A stretch of 64,000 bases of DNA, from assembly GCA_031367345.1 (NCBI GenBank), contig JANLPR010000201.1:1-64000 (forward strand), in the 5' to 3' direction. Shown one piece after another: positions 55,135 to 63,363 of the stretch. The position numbers and the translations under genes were made by a program. Below the pieces are notes generated by a model. The model was not told the origin of the DNA. It did not search any database and saw nothing but the letters and a program-made list of their open reading frames with translations. How positions within the stretch are numbered: the first letter of the stretch is position 1; each line of letters begins with the position of its first letter. Source of the stretch: JADKIH01 sp031367345. GTDB taxonomy: Bacteria; Bacteroidota; Bacteroidia; AKYH767-A; 2013-40CM-41-45.

Positions 55135-56097
55135 TTATCGTTTATCGTAACTTGCTTTTATTAGTTTAAGTGTTTTGTTTTCTTTTTCTGATATAAGTTG
55201 AAGTGTATAAATCCCGAAATCAAAATTTTCTAGGTTTAAATTATATTCATCTCCCCAAACATGTTTTGCGAATATCAACCTTCCATTCATATCATACAGT
55301 CGTAATTGGTATTCGTCGACAATTCCTAGTTCAATTTTTACATTATCACTCGCAGGATTTGGGTAAACAATTGCTCGAACATTTGCCGGTACACTTCCTA
55401 CACTATTATTCAATGAGCCAAATAGAAAAAGTTGATCTACTTCTGCTGCTGTTAAAAAGCGATGGTAAACATTGATGTCGTCGATTTCTCCTTGGTAATC
55501 TTTCCCAATCAAAATAGTAGAAGCAACGCTATCAATCATCGATAACGAATTAGTATATCGCAATGTGTCATTCACATACAACTGCGAAAGTCCGTTTGCA
55601 TAGGTCAACACAAGATGATACCAATTAACCGGATTAACAGAATAATAATCATTATAATCTGCCTGGTAGTTTGCACCGAAACTGGTAGAAATAATTGCTT
55701 GCTGCAAACCCATTTCAATATCCCAGTCAGAAGCATGAATGGGTTGCCAGTTCAAATCTCTTTTCGCAAAAATATATTGCTGGCGTCCGTTGTGTTCAGG
55801 CTGCGCCCACAAACTAACACTTACTGAATCCGATTGCTGAATATTAAAATCAAAGCTGAACACATTTGTAGGAATATAAATGTAATCGGTTGCTGTTCCA
55901 GGGAAATGATACGAGGAATACGGACTCCCAAATCGGTCATCGGCATGCGTTAATACTCCTTGAATTAGTCCATGGTTGTTATAGCCACTAATATCATTGG
56001 TATTGCTATCTAATGGCATGGTTAAAATTTGCGCATTTGAGGCGCTCCACATCATTATTAATAATGATAGCACTGTAGTTGTTTTTGAGAGATTCAT
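55135..56097 (-). CDS. LamG domain protein with T9SS sorting domain
   Basis: 320 residues. Signal peptide 1-22 (ASNAQ). A LamG/concanavalin-like fold begins LTMPLDSNTNDISGYNNHG and has SVSLWAQPEHNGRQQYIFAKR, WYHLVLTYANGLSQLYVNDTL and GEIDDINVYHRFLTAAEVDQLF, all typical of Laminin_G_3. The tail YPNPASDNVKIELG...FDFGIYTLQLISE is type A T9SS. A surface glycan- or protein-binding protein. Confidence 0.9.
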   Translation of the reverse strand: MNLSKTTTVLSLLIMMWSASNAQILTMPLDSNTNDISGYNNHGLIQGVLTHADDRFGSPYSSYHFPGTATDYIYIPTNVFSFDFNIQQSDSVSVSLWAQPEHNGRQQYIFAKRDLNWQPIHASDWDIEMGLQQAIISTSFGANYQADYNDYYSVNPVNWYHLVLTYANGLSQLYVNDTLRYTNSLSMIDSVASTILIGKDYQGEIDDINVYHRFLTAAEVDQLFLFGSLNNSVGSVPANVRAIVYPNPASDNVKIELGIVDEYQLRLYDMNGRLIFAKHVWGDEYNLNLENFDFGIYTLQLISEKENKTLKLIKASYDKR

Positions 56098-56227
56098 AAA
56101 AAGATTATTGCTTAATTTATTTTGAGGAAAAGTCCTTTGGTGTGTCTAAAGATTTTATTCATGAAACGCACTTGAACCTATTTAGAATTTATAATTTATT
56201 TCACTTTACATTCAATTCCTTGAACAA

Positions 56228-56647
56228 CTATTCAGGATAAATTTTTCTCCTGTGTTCAATGGAGGTGATAAACATTTTTACTAATATTTTCAAATCAACA
56301 TCTTCTAGTTTTTGAATATGAACACACCCGCCGCTTAGTTTATACTTGCCAAGTTTGGAAAACAACTCTTCACTCTTCTCAAACTTAGTCCCGAGATACA
56401 ACGTAATTGTTTTTGCTCTAGATGCAATTCCGGTTAAAGGCGCATCGCCCTCTCTCCCACTTTCATATTTATAATGATATTTACCAAAACCAACTATACT
56501 TGTACCCCACATTTTTGGAGTAAGTCCGGTTTCTTTCTTTATTAACTTGATAAGCTGCGAGCAATCTTGACGCTTCTTTTCATCTTTGATCGTTAATAAA
56601 AAATCGGCGATGCTTTGCTTTGTCTCTACAGTTTTATTTTCGGCCAT
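56228..56647 (-). CDS. DUF1801 domain protein
   Basis: 139 residues. TKQSIADFLLTIKDEKKRQDCSQLIKLIKKETGLTPKMWGTSIVGFGKYHYKYESGREG is the standard DUF1801 opening; LYLGTKFEKSEELFSKLGKYKLSGGCVHIQKLEDVDLKILVKMF is its end. Unknown function. Confidence 0.9.
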   Translation of the reverse strand: MAENKTVETKQSIADFLLTIKDEKKRQDCSQLIKLIKKETGLTPKMWGTSIVGFGKYHYKYESGREGDAPLTGIASRAKTITLYLGTKFEKSEELFSKLGKYKLSGGCVHIQKLEDVDLKILVKMFITSIEHRRKIYPE

Positions 56648-56838
56648 ATTCAGTAATCTGTTTTTACAATACTTCGTTATACCAATTTCTTGTAGTGAAT
56701 ATTTCCTAGTTCAAATTAACTAAAAGATTTACCTATTTCCAAAAGAGTTTGCGATTTATTGCCTCTTAAAATTGCTAAATAACGGCTTTCCGGTTTTAGT
56801 ATTCACTATGCTCCCCGGATTAAAAAATCCATCAATCA

Positions 56839-57624
56839 TTATTCCAACATCAGCGTTTGCTTTCTTCCATTTGTAAACTGTAAATACAATTGCGGATTTG
56901 TTCCGGTTGAATCGATAACCTGCTTTACATTACCTAAATTTTTATCTAAATATTTATTTATTTCAATTGCTGTTTTAGCTTCTTTATAAACAATCGTTAG
57001 GTCTAAATTTTCAGATGTCGTTAGTTCACTGATTTTCGCTGACAACACCTCATAATTGTTTCCCACTTTTGTATGAGAATCGAAACCAAAATATATAGTA
57101 ATAAATGAAAATGTCATTATTGCCAATTGTAAAAAAATCAAAACATTCATTCTGTATCTATTACTTTTATTCGATGAATGAAATAGCCAAAAAATTGATA
57201 CACCCAATAACATAATAAAATATGGTGTGGAAAAAATTGCATACGATTGTTGAAATGGAATAATATGTCCGGCAATCAAACTCATTATCGTAGCATACAC
57301 TAATGAGCTGATGGATAAAACAAAAATTGCTTTTAGTGCAATAGATGAATGCTGTTTCCAACTCTTTAACCCTTTTATGATTATCACCGTTGGAATAATC
57401 AGTAATGGCATTATCAATAGTATTCGCCAACCTAAATTCATAAGCGTATTCCCAGAGAAAACAAGATTCGTTTGCATCCAACCGGCAGCTATCGAATAAA
57501 TTCCGGTTTTCATATAGAAATAATTTGTAGGACTAGTCAAAGCAAGTTCTGAATAATGTTGATTTCTTTTTGCAATAATATCAAGACCCGAAAATCCAAT
57601 AAACTTTAACTTTGACTTGCAATC
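56839..57624 (-). pseudogene. Membrane protein (glycosyltransferase-like), 5' truncated by the IS scar
   Basis: The open frame runs from the scar boundary near 57624 without a usable start (…KFIGFSGLDIIAKRNQHYSELALT) to the stop at 56839, about 261 codons. Five or six hydrophobic segments are followed by a soluble C-terminal domain (LTTSENLDLTIVYKEAKTAIEINKYLDKNLGNVKQVIDSTGTNPQLYLQ). The layout resembles the C-terminal half of GT39/ArnT-type membrane glycosyltransferases, but this is a guess. The upstream in-frame TGA lies inside the repeat scar, so the start was lost when the scar formed. A TTG at 57540 could produce a shorter product. Confidence 0.6.
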
Positions 57625-57625
57625 A

Positions 57626-57715
57626 GGTGGTCAATTTACTCCGGCACACACTGATCAATTTGACCCGGTCTTAGGTGGTCAGTTTGAATCGACAAAGGGT
57701 GGTCAATTTCATCGG
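57626..57715. mobile_element. IS21-like terminal repeat remnant
   Basis: Four direct copies of GGTGGTCAATTT-type sequence begin at 57626, 57650 (ACTGATCAATTT), 57674 (with one change) and 57698, exactly 24 bp apart, with CCGG/TCG ends. Multiple spaced terminal repeats of this type are typical of IS21-family elements. No transposase genes remain. The element cuts a gene on each side. Confidence 0.7.
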
Positions 57716-58928
57716 TGCTTGCAGCTGTATCAATATTTAAATAAAACGAATTTGTATTTGTTGGCGAACTAAAAACTAGACCATTCCCAAAGTCAATATT
57801 TCCTTTTAGACTTCCAACCGCTCCAATTCCTGTGGTATTAAAGTCAAGACTATTGCTACCAAACGAAACTTCTCCTTGAAACGTATTTAACCGTATTAAA
57901 TTCATATCAAAGTCGTATTTAGCTATAAACCCATCTTGAAAAAATCCGGAAGAAGATGTTCTGTTTATTACTCCAACACCAGGATCAAAATCGACTGTAC
58001 CACCAAATGTTCCTGCAATATAGAATTCGCTCGTAGTTTTATTTACTAAAATGGTTTGAGGATCCACTCTTCCATTTGCAGAAAAGTCTCCTATCTTTTT
58101 ACTCCACATATACATTCCAACATTATCAAATTTACTAATCGTTAATTCATAGTATCCAACCGATGCTATATATGAATTTCCACTTGCATCACAATCGATA
58201 CTCTGCACAGGAACGCCATAGGTAAATAATGGAGAAATATGATTGTTCCAAACGTAAGCTCCATTGTTATCATAACAAATAATATTTGCATTATTCCCAA
58301 TACTATTATGAACAGCATTACTTGGATCAACATCCAATACTCCATTGGGATTTGCAGATATTATAATATTGTCATTCAGCAGTAATGCCATTGATTGTAT
58401 TTGAATATCGTTTGTGGTACTGTCACCAATATTTATAGCCCATACATAGTTGCCTAGCGAATCGTACTTTGCAATAAAATAATCAGGGTACGTGGCAAAA
58501 TGACTGCGCAATGTATCAACGCCGTTATCAGACAAATCAAAATCGACCATACCATAAAAATTACCGCAAACAACTATTTCATTCCGTGAATTAATTTCTA
58601 AGCCCTTAAATTCAAATAACGCAATCTGAGAATTATTTTTAAAATAATGAATCCATTCTAATTTCCCGGCAATACTTATTTTTGAAATATACTAATTATA
58701 GTCAACGCTAGAAAAAGAAGTATCGGCCGGACCAGTGGCAGGGTCCATGTCGGCTGATCCAAGTAGTTTACCTACAACAATAGTGTTACCACTATGGTCA
58801 GTCTTTAAATTGTAAATTGTGTTATGAGTTGTATTGCTCCCTAACGGAATATAAGCCCATTCACATGTTGGTTGAGATATTGCTACACAATTTGAAAGGG
58901 TAAATAGTAACAATAATATTTTTTTCAT
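57716..58928 (-). pseudogene. Secreted SBBP-like repeat protein, nonsense-interrupted and 3' truncated
   Basis: The ATG at 58928 with a signal peptide (MKKILLLLFTLSNCVAISQ) opens a frame that meets a TAG at 58692-58694 after 78 codons. The same frame continues past it with the same protein (YISKISIAGKLEWIHYF, NEIVVCGNFYGMVDFD) through several propeller-type repeats (DSLGNYVWAINIGDS, GNSYIASVGYYELTISKFDNVGMYMWSKKIGDFS). It then runs into the IS21-like repeats, which code for its last residues (…DHPLSIQTDHLRPGQ), so the sorting domain is missing. A single codon change and an IS-type truncation together inactivate it. Confidence 0.78.
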
Positions 58929-59118
58929 GACTTATTTAATTTTGAAATGGAGCTTTTGGCGGTTTAGAATTGAAAAAAATGTAACAGTGCAAAGAACAAT
59001 AATTCCGTTTGCTATTACTATTCTTGCAAGAACGAAGTTAAACAAAAACTTTACTCTGTAAAATATTCAAGAATAATTTTGATGATTTTGTAATCTTGAT
59101 TTTCTACTATGAAATCAA

Positions 59119-59427
59119 TTATTTCTGCGCTCTTTTTAATTTTTTCTCAGTTAACAAAATCATTAGTACAATAGAAATTACCAATAAAAACGCCAATAAA
59201 ATAGTTGCTTTGAAATTTATCCATTCTAATAAAAGTGAAATAGCCAGCAACAGCGCCATAGTAATTAAAAAAAAGTGTGCTGAATAACTGTTGGCCAACT
59301 TCCAATTCTCCTGACTCTTCATTGAAGTTGAGGTTCTATAGCCATACAAACTATTGACCTTCTTAGGTGGAAAATATTTCCAGTACAAGGCTATTAAGGT
59401 TAACAACAGAAATACAAAAGGCATCAT
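59119..59427 (-). CDS. SdpI family protein
   Basis: 102 residues, three hydrophobic segments. PPKKVNSLYGYRTSTSMKSQENWKLANSYSAHFF is the conserved SdpI motif. SdpI homologues give immunity to peptide toxins in Bacillus; here no toxin genes are adjacent, so the role is unknown. An inner-membrane protein. Confidence 0.83.
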   Translation of the reverse strand: MMPFVFLLLTLIALYWKYFPPKKVNSLYGYRTSTSMKSQENWKLANSYSAHFFLITMALLLAISLLLEWINFKATILLAFLLVISIVLMILLTEKKLKRAQK

Positions 59428-59538
59428 TCTTTGACTATTAAATATTAAAAATATATTTTTGACTTTACTTCCATTGGTTCAGGAACTTTACTCCTTTAAA
59501 AAATAAATAGAATTATACCTTTTAACCGAATAGCCTAA

Positions 59539-59916
59539 TTACTTTATCATCGGCAAATACTTTTCTCTGTTCTCATAGATCACCCAAATATTTATTGCAA
59601 ATAGAATGATGGCAATGGGAAGCCCCGAAGGCGCATCTATAATATGCGTCAATAGTACTCCAACCATCACTGGCAAAATAATAATTGCGGCTAGTGCTCT
59701 GTATTTTGGCGTAATGAAAAATATTCCTCCAAGTATTTCTACAATTCCAATTAGCGGCATCAACCAACTCACAGACATAAATGCAGTTGTTATTTTCACC
59801 AATCCTTCCGGCAAATCTTTGGGCATTGGTATGTAATGAAAAAACTTATTTAATCCTGAATTAATAAACATTAATCCGAAAAGTAAACTGGCAATGAAGA
59901 GGGCTTTACTTTTCAT
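59539..59916 (-). CDS. DoxX-like small membrane protein
   Basis: 125 residues with four hydrophobic helices. FGLMFINSGLNKFFHYIPMPK, LMPLIGIVEILGGIFFITPKYRALAAIIILPVMVGVLLTHI matches the DoxX/DoxD-like pattern. Function unknown. Confidence 0.8.
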   Translation of the reverse strand: MKSKALFIASLLFGLMFINSGLNKFFHYIPMPKDLPEGLVKITTAFMSVSWLMPLIGIVEILGGIFFITPKYRALAAIIILPVMVGVLLTHIIDAPSGLPIAIILFAINIWVIYENREKYLPMIK

Positions 59917-60311
59917 AGATATTCAATGTGTTTTTTACAACTTTATGCAATTGAACCTTAGTGTTGGTTAACCTATTGCTCGAATTTAACGAAATCGTTT
60001 TGATTTGTTTCCTTTACAATGCTACTGATTTTTTGTTTAAAAACAAAATATTCTAAAATCGAGAATCGAAGGTCGAGACTCGTAAATAGTTATTCGAGTA
60101 TTGTAATTGGTAATTCGAATATTAGTAGGCCGAGCATATTTGAGTGCTAAATTTTGTTTAATTAATTTCAATTTACTGAAAGATAGAAGTTGATTAATTG
60201 ACCTAAATGTTTCATAAATTAGATTGGATATTAACTGACACTATTCCGTTTTATGGGACAAGTACTTTTTAAACCATTTCTGACAAGAGAGTTTGATTCA
60301 ACGCTCACTTA
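59917..60311. other. Intergenic region containing a heptad repeat
   Basis: 395 bp between two minus-strand genes. Apart from the degenerate 7-bp tandem repeat at 60059-60121 it shows no gene. Confidence 0.4.
60059..60121. repeat. Degenerate 7-bp tandem repeat
   Basis: Nine consecutive heptads start with T and have G at position 3: TCGAGAA, TCGAAGG, TCGAGAC, TCGTAAA, TAGTTAT, TCGAGTA, TTGTAAT, TGGTAAT, TCGAATA. The period is exact across 63 bp while the sequence has drifted. It does not encode a protein. Confidence 0.65.
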
Positions 60312-60863
60312 TTAGGAGACCGGCTCGTAGTAGAGAACTATTGCCCCCGAACCAAATATTTTTGTTTTTAAAAGTTTTAAATTGATTCTTTCGTTTATGT
60401 TTTTAAATAATGGCAATCCATTTCCTAAAATTATCGGTTGAACACAAAATTGGTATTCATCAATCAAATTAAGTTGCATTAAACTTACAATTAAACTCGG
60501 ACTTCCAACTAAAATAGGTTTTCCATTTTGTTGTTTGAGTTTTTCAACTTCTTCTTTAAGACTTCCAATTGCTAATGTCGTGTTTCTCCAATCAATGGTT
60601 TTGAGTGTATGGGAAAAAACAATTTTTTTAATGTTGTCTATTATCACTGCAAAGTCATCCGTCGGTTTATTACCCGTTGGATTAAGCAAGATCGGTCGCC
60701 AACCATTTTCCATCAACTGATAGGTGACACGTCCGTACAATACTACATCGGCATCAATTAATAATTCATTGTAATGTTGATGCAATTCATCGTCAGCAAT
60801 TACCGCAGTATGATCGCAAAATCCGTCGAGTGTTATATTAATCGAAGCAATTAGTTTTCTCAT
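60312..60863 (-). CDS. Dihydrofolate reductase family protein (RibD C-terminal domain)
   Basis: The start ATG at 60863 fits MRKLIASINITLDGFCDH; 183 residues. The RibD_C/DHFR-like fold shows as DADVVLYGRVTYQLMENGWR, DDFAVIIDNIKKIVFSHTLKTIDWRNT and GKPILVGSPSLIVSLMQLNLIDEYQFCVQPIILGNGLPLFKN. It is an NADPH reductase-like protein of unknown substrate, common in Bacteroidota. Confidence 0.9.
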   Translation of the reverse strand: MRKLIASINITLDGFCDHTAVIADDELHQHYNELLIDADVVLYGRVTYQLMENGWRPILLNPTGNKPTDDFAVIIDNIKKIVFSHTLKTIDWRNTTLAIGSLKEEVEKLKQQNGKPILVGSPSLIVSLMQLNLIDEYQFCVQPIILGNGLPLFKNINERINLKLLKTKIFGSGAIVLYYEPVS

Positions 60864-61073
60864 CCTAGTTGTTTGGGTTGTATATTTTATTTTTAGCAAT
60901 CAAAAGGGAAGAGAGCACGTAACGAAATAATAATTTTTGACATTTTTAGAATGAGACTGGCAAATCCAATGCTTACAATATGGCTAAAAATATAATTAAG
61001 GGACTACAATTTTCGCTATTAACCTCACCAGTCTTTTCGTCTTATTCAAAGTTATCAGAATTATTTAAGTATA

Positions 61074-61580
61074 TCAACGACTCTTTAAATCTAATTCGAA
61101 AAACTTAGCCCCGTGATGTTTGTTTTCTCGATACGCAGCTATTTCGATAAAGCCTGCATCGGTATAAATTTTTATTGCAGATTGCATAAAATCGGCTGAG
61201 TCAAGTTTAATCATTTCATAGTTTAAACGTTCAGCTACTTCAATGCACTTGGCGAGTAAAAGTTTTCCAATACCCAAGCCTCTGCTTTCCGGTTGCACGT
61301 ACATCCGCTTAACCTCACATTCTCTTTCATTAAATCTTTTTATCCCTGCCACTGCAACGGCTTTATCATTAACCATAGCTAAAAACAATCCACCTTCCGG
61401 ATGCCCATACGTAACTTGCAAGGTCTCCATTTCTTTGTCAAAATTTTGTGATGCTAAGACAGCTCTTACTTCAGGACCACCTTCAACACCTAACCATTTT
61501 ACATATTCCAATATCAATTCTTTTGCCTCCGAAAAATCGACTGCGTTTTGTGCTTCTTTAAGTTGGACCTGGGGTTTCAT
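61074..61580 (-). CDS. GNAT family N-acetyltransferase
   Basis: 168 residues. CoA loop VQPESRGLGIGKLLLAKCIEVAERLNYEMIKLDS is textbook GNAT (RGxGIG), with VAVAGIKRFNERECEVKRMYV before and AIKIYTDAGFIEIAAYRENKHHGAKFFELDL after it. The substrate is unknown. It lies between two broken regions. Confidence 0.93.
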   Translation of the reverse strand: MKPQVQLKEAQNAVDFSEAKELILEYVKWLGVEGGPEVRAVLASQNFDKEMETLQVTYGHPEGGLFLAMVNDKAVAVAGIKRFNERECEVKRMYVQPESRGLGIGKLLLAKCIEVAERLNYEMIKLDSADFMQSAIKIYTDAGFIEIAAYRENKHHGAKFFELDLKSR

Positions 61581-61604
61581 TTATTTGAGTAGTTTGTGTG
61601 AAAA

Positions 61605-61668
61605 TAGGTTATGTGCCGGTTCGGTGGTAACTTTAGCCGTGCTGAAGTTTACGCTGCCAATTGTGCAA
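61605..61668. repeat. GC-rich imperfect hairpin at a gene break
   Basis: An island more GC-rich than its surroundings. On the minus strand GTAAACTTCAGC-acg-GCTAAAGTTAC forms an imperfect hairpin, flanked by a CGGCACATAAC block. It abuts the stop of the truncated TPR gene, so it may be part of a lost mobile segment. Confidence 0.4.
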
Positions 61669-62224
61669 AGTACAAAACAGAATCCAATCGTTCTTTTTCA
61701 AAAAAAGCATTCCCCATATTTCTTTCATATTGCACCAGCATATTATCACACATTGGAGATGATGTATCTGGAAGGTTTTCACCTCCTTTCTTTGTGAAAT
61801 TTAAAAAATCATCTATGTTTTTTAACGAAAAATAAACACTGCTAATGTCAAAATACAATGAACTTATTCTTCGCTTGTCATTAAATTTTTCCGCTAGTGG
61901 CAATGCATTAAAAAAATATTCCAAAGCCGATGTATTGTCCCCATTATGAATTAAGAAATAATAACCAATCCAATCGTAACTTATTGCAAGTAGCGAATCG
62001 TTTTTATACTGCTGTGTTATTTGAAGTAAATCTATTGCAATAGCCGAATCAATATTGCTAGTGGCATGAGATTCTATCTTTTCTAAATATTTTATCGTAG
62101 CAGTAAAACGTTGCAACGGATTTTTATAATTAGCCAGCGAATATTTTACACTGCCATTAGTATTTTGTGCAAATGCCACTTGAAAAAATATTAGAAAACA
62201 ATACAGCGTAAAATATTTTTTCAT
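61649..62224 (-). pseudogene. N-terminal part of a TPR protein, truncated
   Basis: The ATG at 62224 gives a signal peptide (MKKYFTLYCFLIFFQVAFAQ) and 190 residues. The rest is a tetratricopeptide array (LLQITQQYKNDSLLAISYDWIGYYFLIHNGDNTSALEYFFNALPLAEKFNDKRRISSLYFDIS) like those in front of Bacteroidota sensor kinases or regulators. It ends abruptly inside a helix (YFAQLAA) where the GC-rich hairpin begins. The missing C-terminal domains are the usual effector part, so it is probably non-functional. Confidence 0.6.
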
Positions 62225-62318
62225 AGTCTCTTTATTTTTCAACAAACTACTAAAACAATTATCAATAAAATAAAAATAATTCAGCTATTCAACCTTGTGT
62301 AAGATTTTGTAGAGCAGA

Positions 62319-63110
62319 TTAGTTAAGGTGGTATTCATTGCGCAGTAAATTTAGCAACTGAGCATTTACTTCTGTGTATCTCTTGTAGTGAATTCTTCGA
62401 GTTGCACTTATTCCTGCTCTACCAAAAAATCCCATTAAATTTATCGCTTGCTCCTTATCGAACTTCGCCATTCCATGAAAATGAAACGGTATTACTTCAT
62501 TGTTCTTTTCATATTCTGAAATAGCTGTAAATACATCCAACTGTCCATTCTTTGTCAAACTTGTTTCAAAATCGTAATCGTAATGATTTAGAATGAATTG
62601 ATTAACGTATTGGAATCTTAATTGCGTCTCCAACAGTTGTCTATCGTTAATATTATGAATGGCAACTGAAAGGTCTCCAATCAGTTTTTGAAGTTCCTCA
62701 CTTTTAAAATAGCGCAACGAACCTGAATTTTTTAATTGATCAAGAACAACTGTTCTGGGTTCAAAAAGTGATGGCGAACGAAAATAAATTCCATATAGAA
62801 AATTAATTGAAAATGCTTTTGAAACATTCGTGAGACTACTATCTTTAAAATATTCACCTAAATAAATTAAAGCATTCTCTTCTTTAATTCGGTTTGCTAT
62901 TTTCGAAACGGCTATAGTTGAATCGCTTTTTAACTCAGAATAAAAACTCTTTGCAAGTTCATTTGCACGATGTGTTTCTACTCTCTCCTCTCTAAAATTT
63001 TCTACTAAAAACCCGCAGAACACAGCAAGAAAAAGCATGAAGAATTCAAAGAAGTAATGCCAAAAATGTTTTCCAGGTGCTTTGTGTAAATGGTGAGCGT
63101 GAGTCTCCAT
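62319..63110 (-). CDS. Single-pass membrane protein of unknown family
   Basis: 263 residues. The His-rich N-terminus METHAHHLHKAPGKHFWHYFFEFFMLFLAVFCGFLVENFREERVE has one membrane helix (about 20-37). A helical domain of 220 residues (LRYFKSEELQKLIGDLSVAIHNINDRQLLETQLRFQYVNQFIL) follows. It belongs to a group of hypothetical proteins common in Bacteroidota. The promoter just upstream (63124-63154) is well formed. Confidence 0.7.
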   Translation of the reverse strand: METHAHHLHKAPGKHFWHYFFEFFMLFLAVFCGFLVENFREERVETHRANELAKSFYSELKSDSTIAVSKIANRIKEENALIYLGEYFKDSSLTNVSKAFSINFLYGIYFRSPSLFEPRTVVLDQLKNSGSLRYFKSEELQKLIGDLSVAIHNINDRQLLETQLRFQYVNQFILNHYDYDFETSLTKNGQLDVFTAISEYEKNNEVIPFHFHGMAKFDKEQAINLMGFFGRAGISATRRIHYKRYTEVNAQLLNLLRNEYHLN

Positions 63111-63123
63111 AAAATATTTTTGT

Positions 63124-63154
63124 CAAAGTTAATTTTTTGTTTCAAAATTACAAG
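63124..63154 (-). promoter_or_regulatory. Complete -33/-7 promoter
   Basis: Minus strand CTTG, 19-bp spacer, TAACTTTG: both boxes and the spacing match the Bacteroidota housekeeping consensus. It lies 14 bp before the start of the gene at 63110. Confidence 0.75.
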
Positions 63155-63363
63155 TCGCCAATGCACACGTATGGCTCGTAAAGGCTATTTAATTTGAAAA
63201 CAGATTACACGCTGTTTCCTTACAAATAAAACTCACAATTTATAACTCTTAATAGTCTATTTGTCTGTAGGTAGAATTGTCAGATGGGGAAACAAAACCT
63301 TCGTACATCTTTATCATCGCCTTAATACACTTTATTTCAAAAATAAAATTTACCTTATTTTAT

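Noticed and set aside
57626..57715. CRISPR array
   Set aside because: The repeats are 12 bp in a 24-bp period with diverged copies and no cas genes; IS-end geometry fits better.
58692..58694. TAG as a recoded sense codon
   Set aside because: The same gene is also truncated by the IS-like scar, and other genes use TAG as a normal stop.
59119..59427. SdpI gene as immunity for a peptide toxin system
   Set aside because: No SdpC- or SdpAB-like gene lies nearby.
61605..61668. Integron attC site
   Set aside because: The RYYYAAC/GTTRRRY core pair is not present and no integrase gene is visible.
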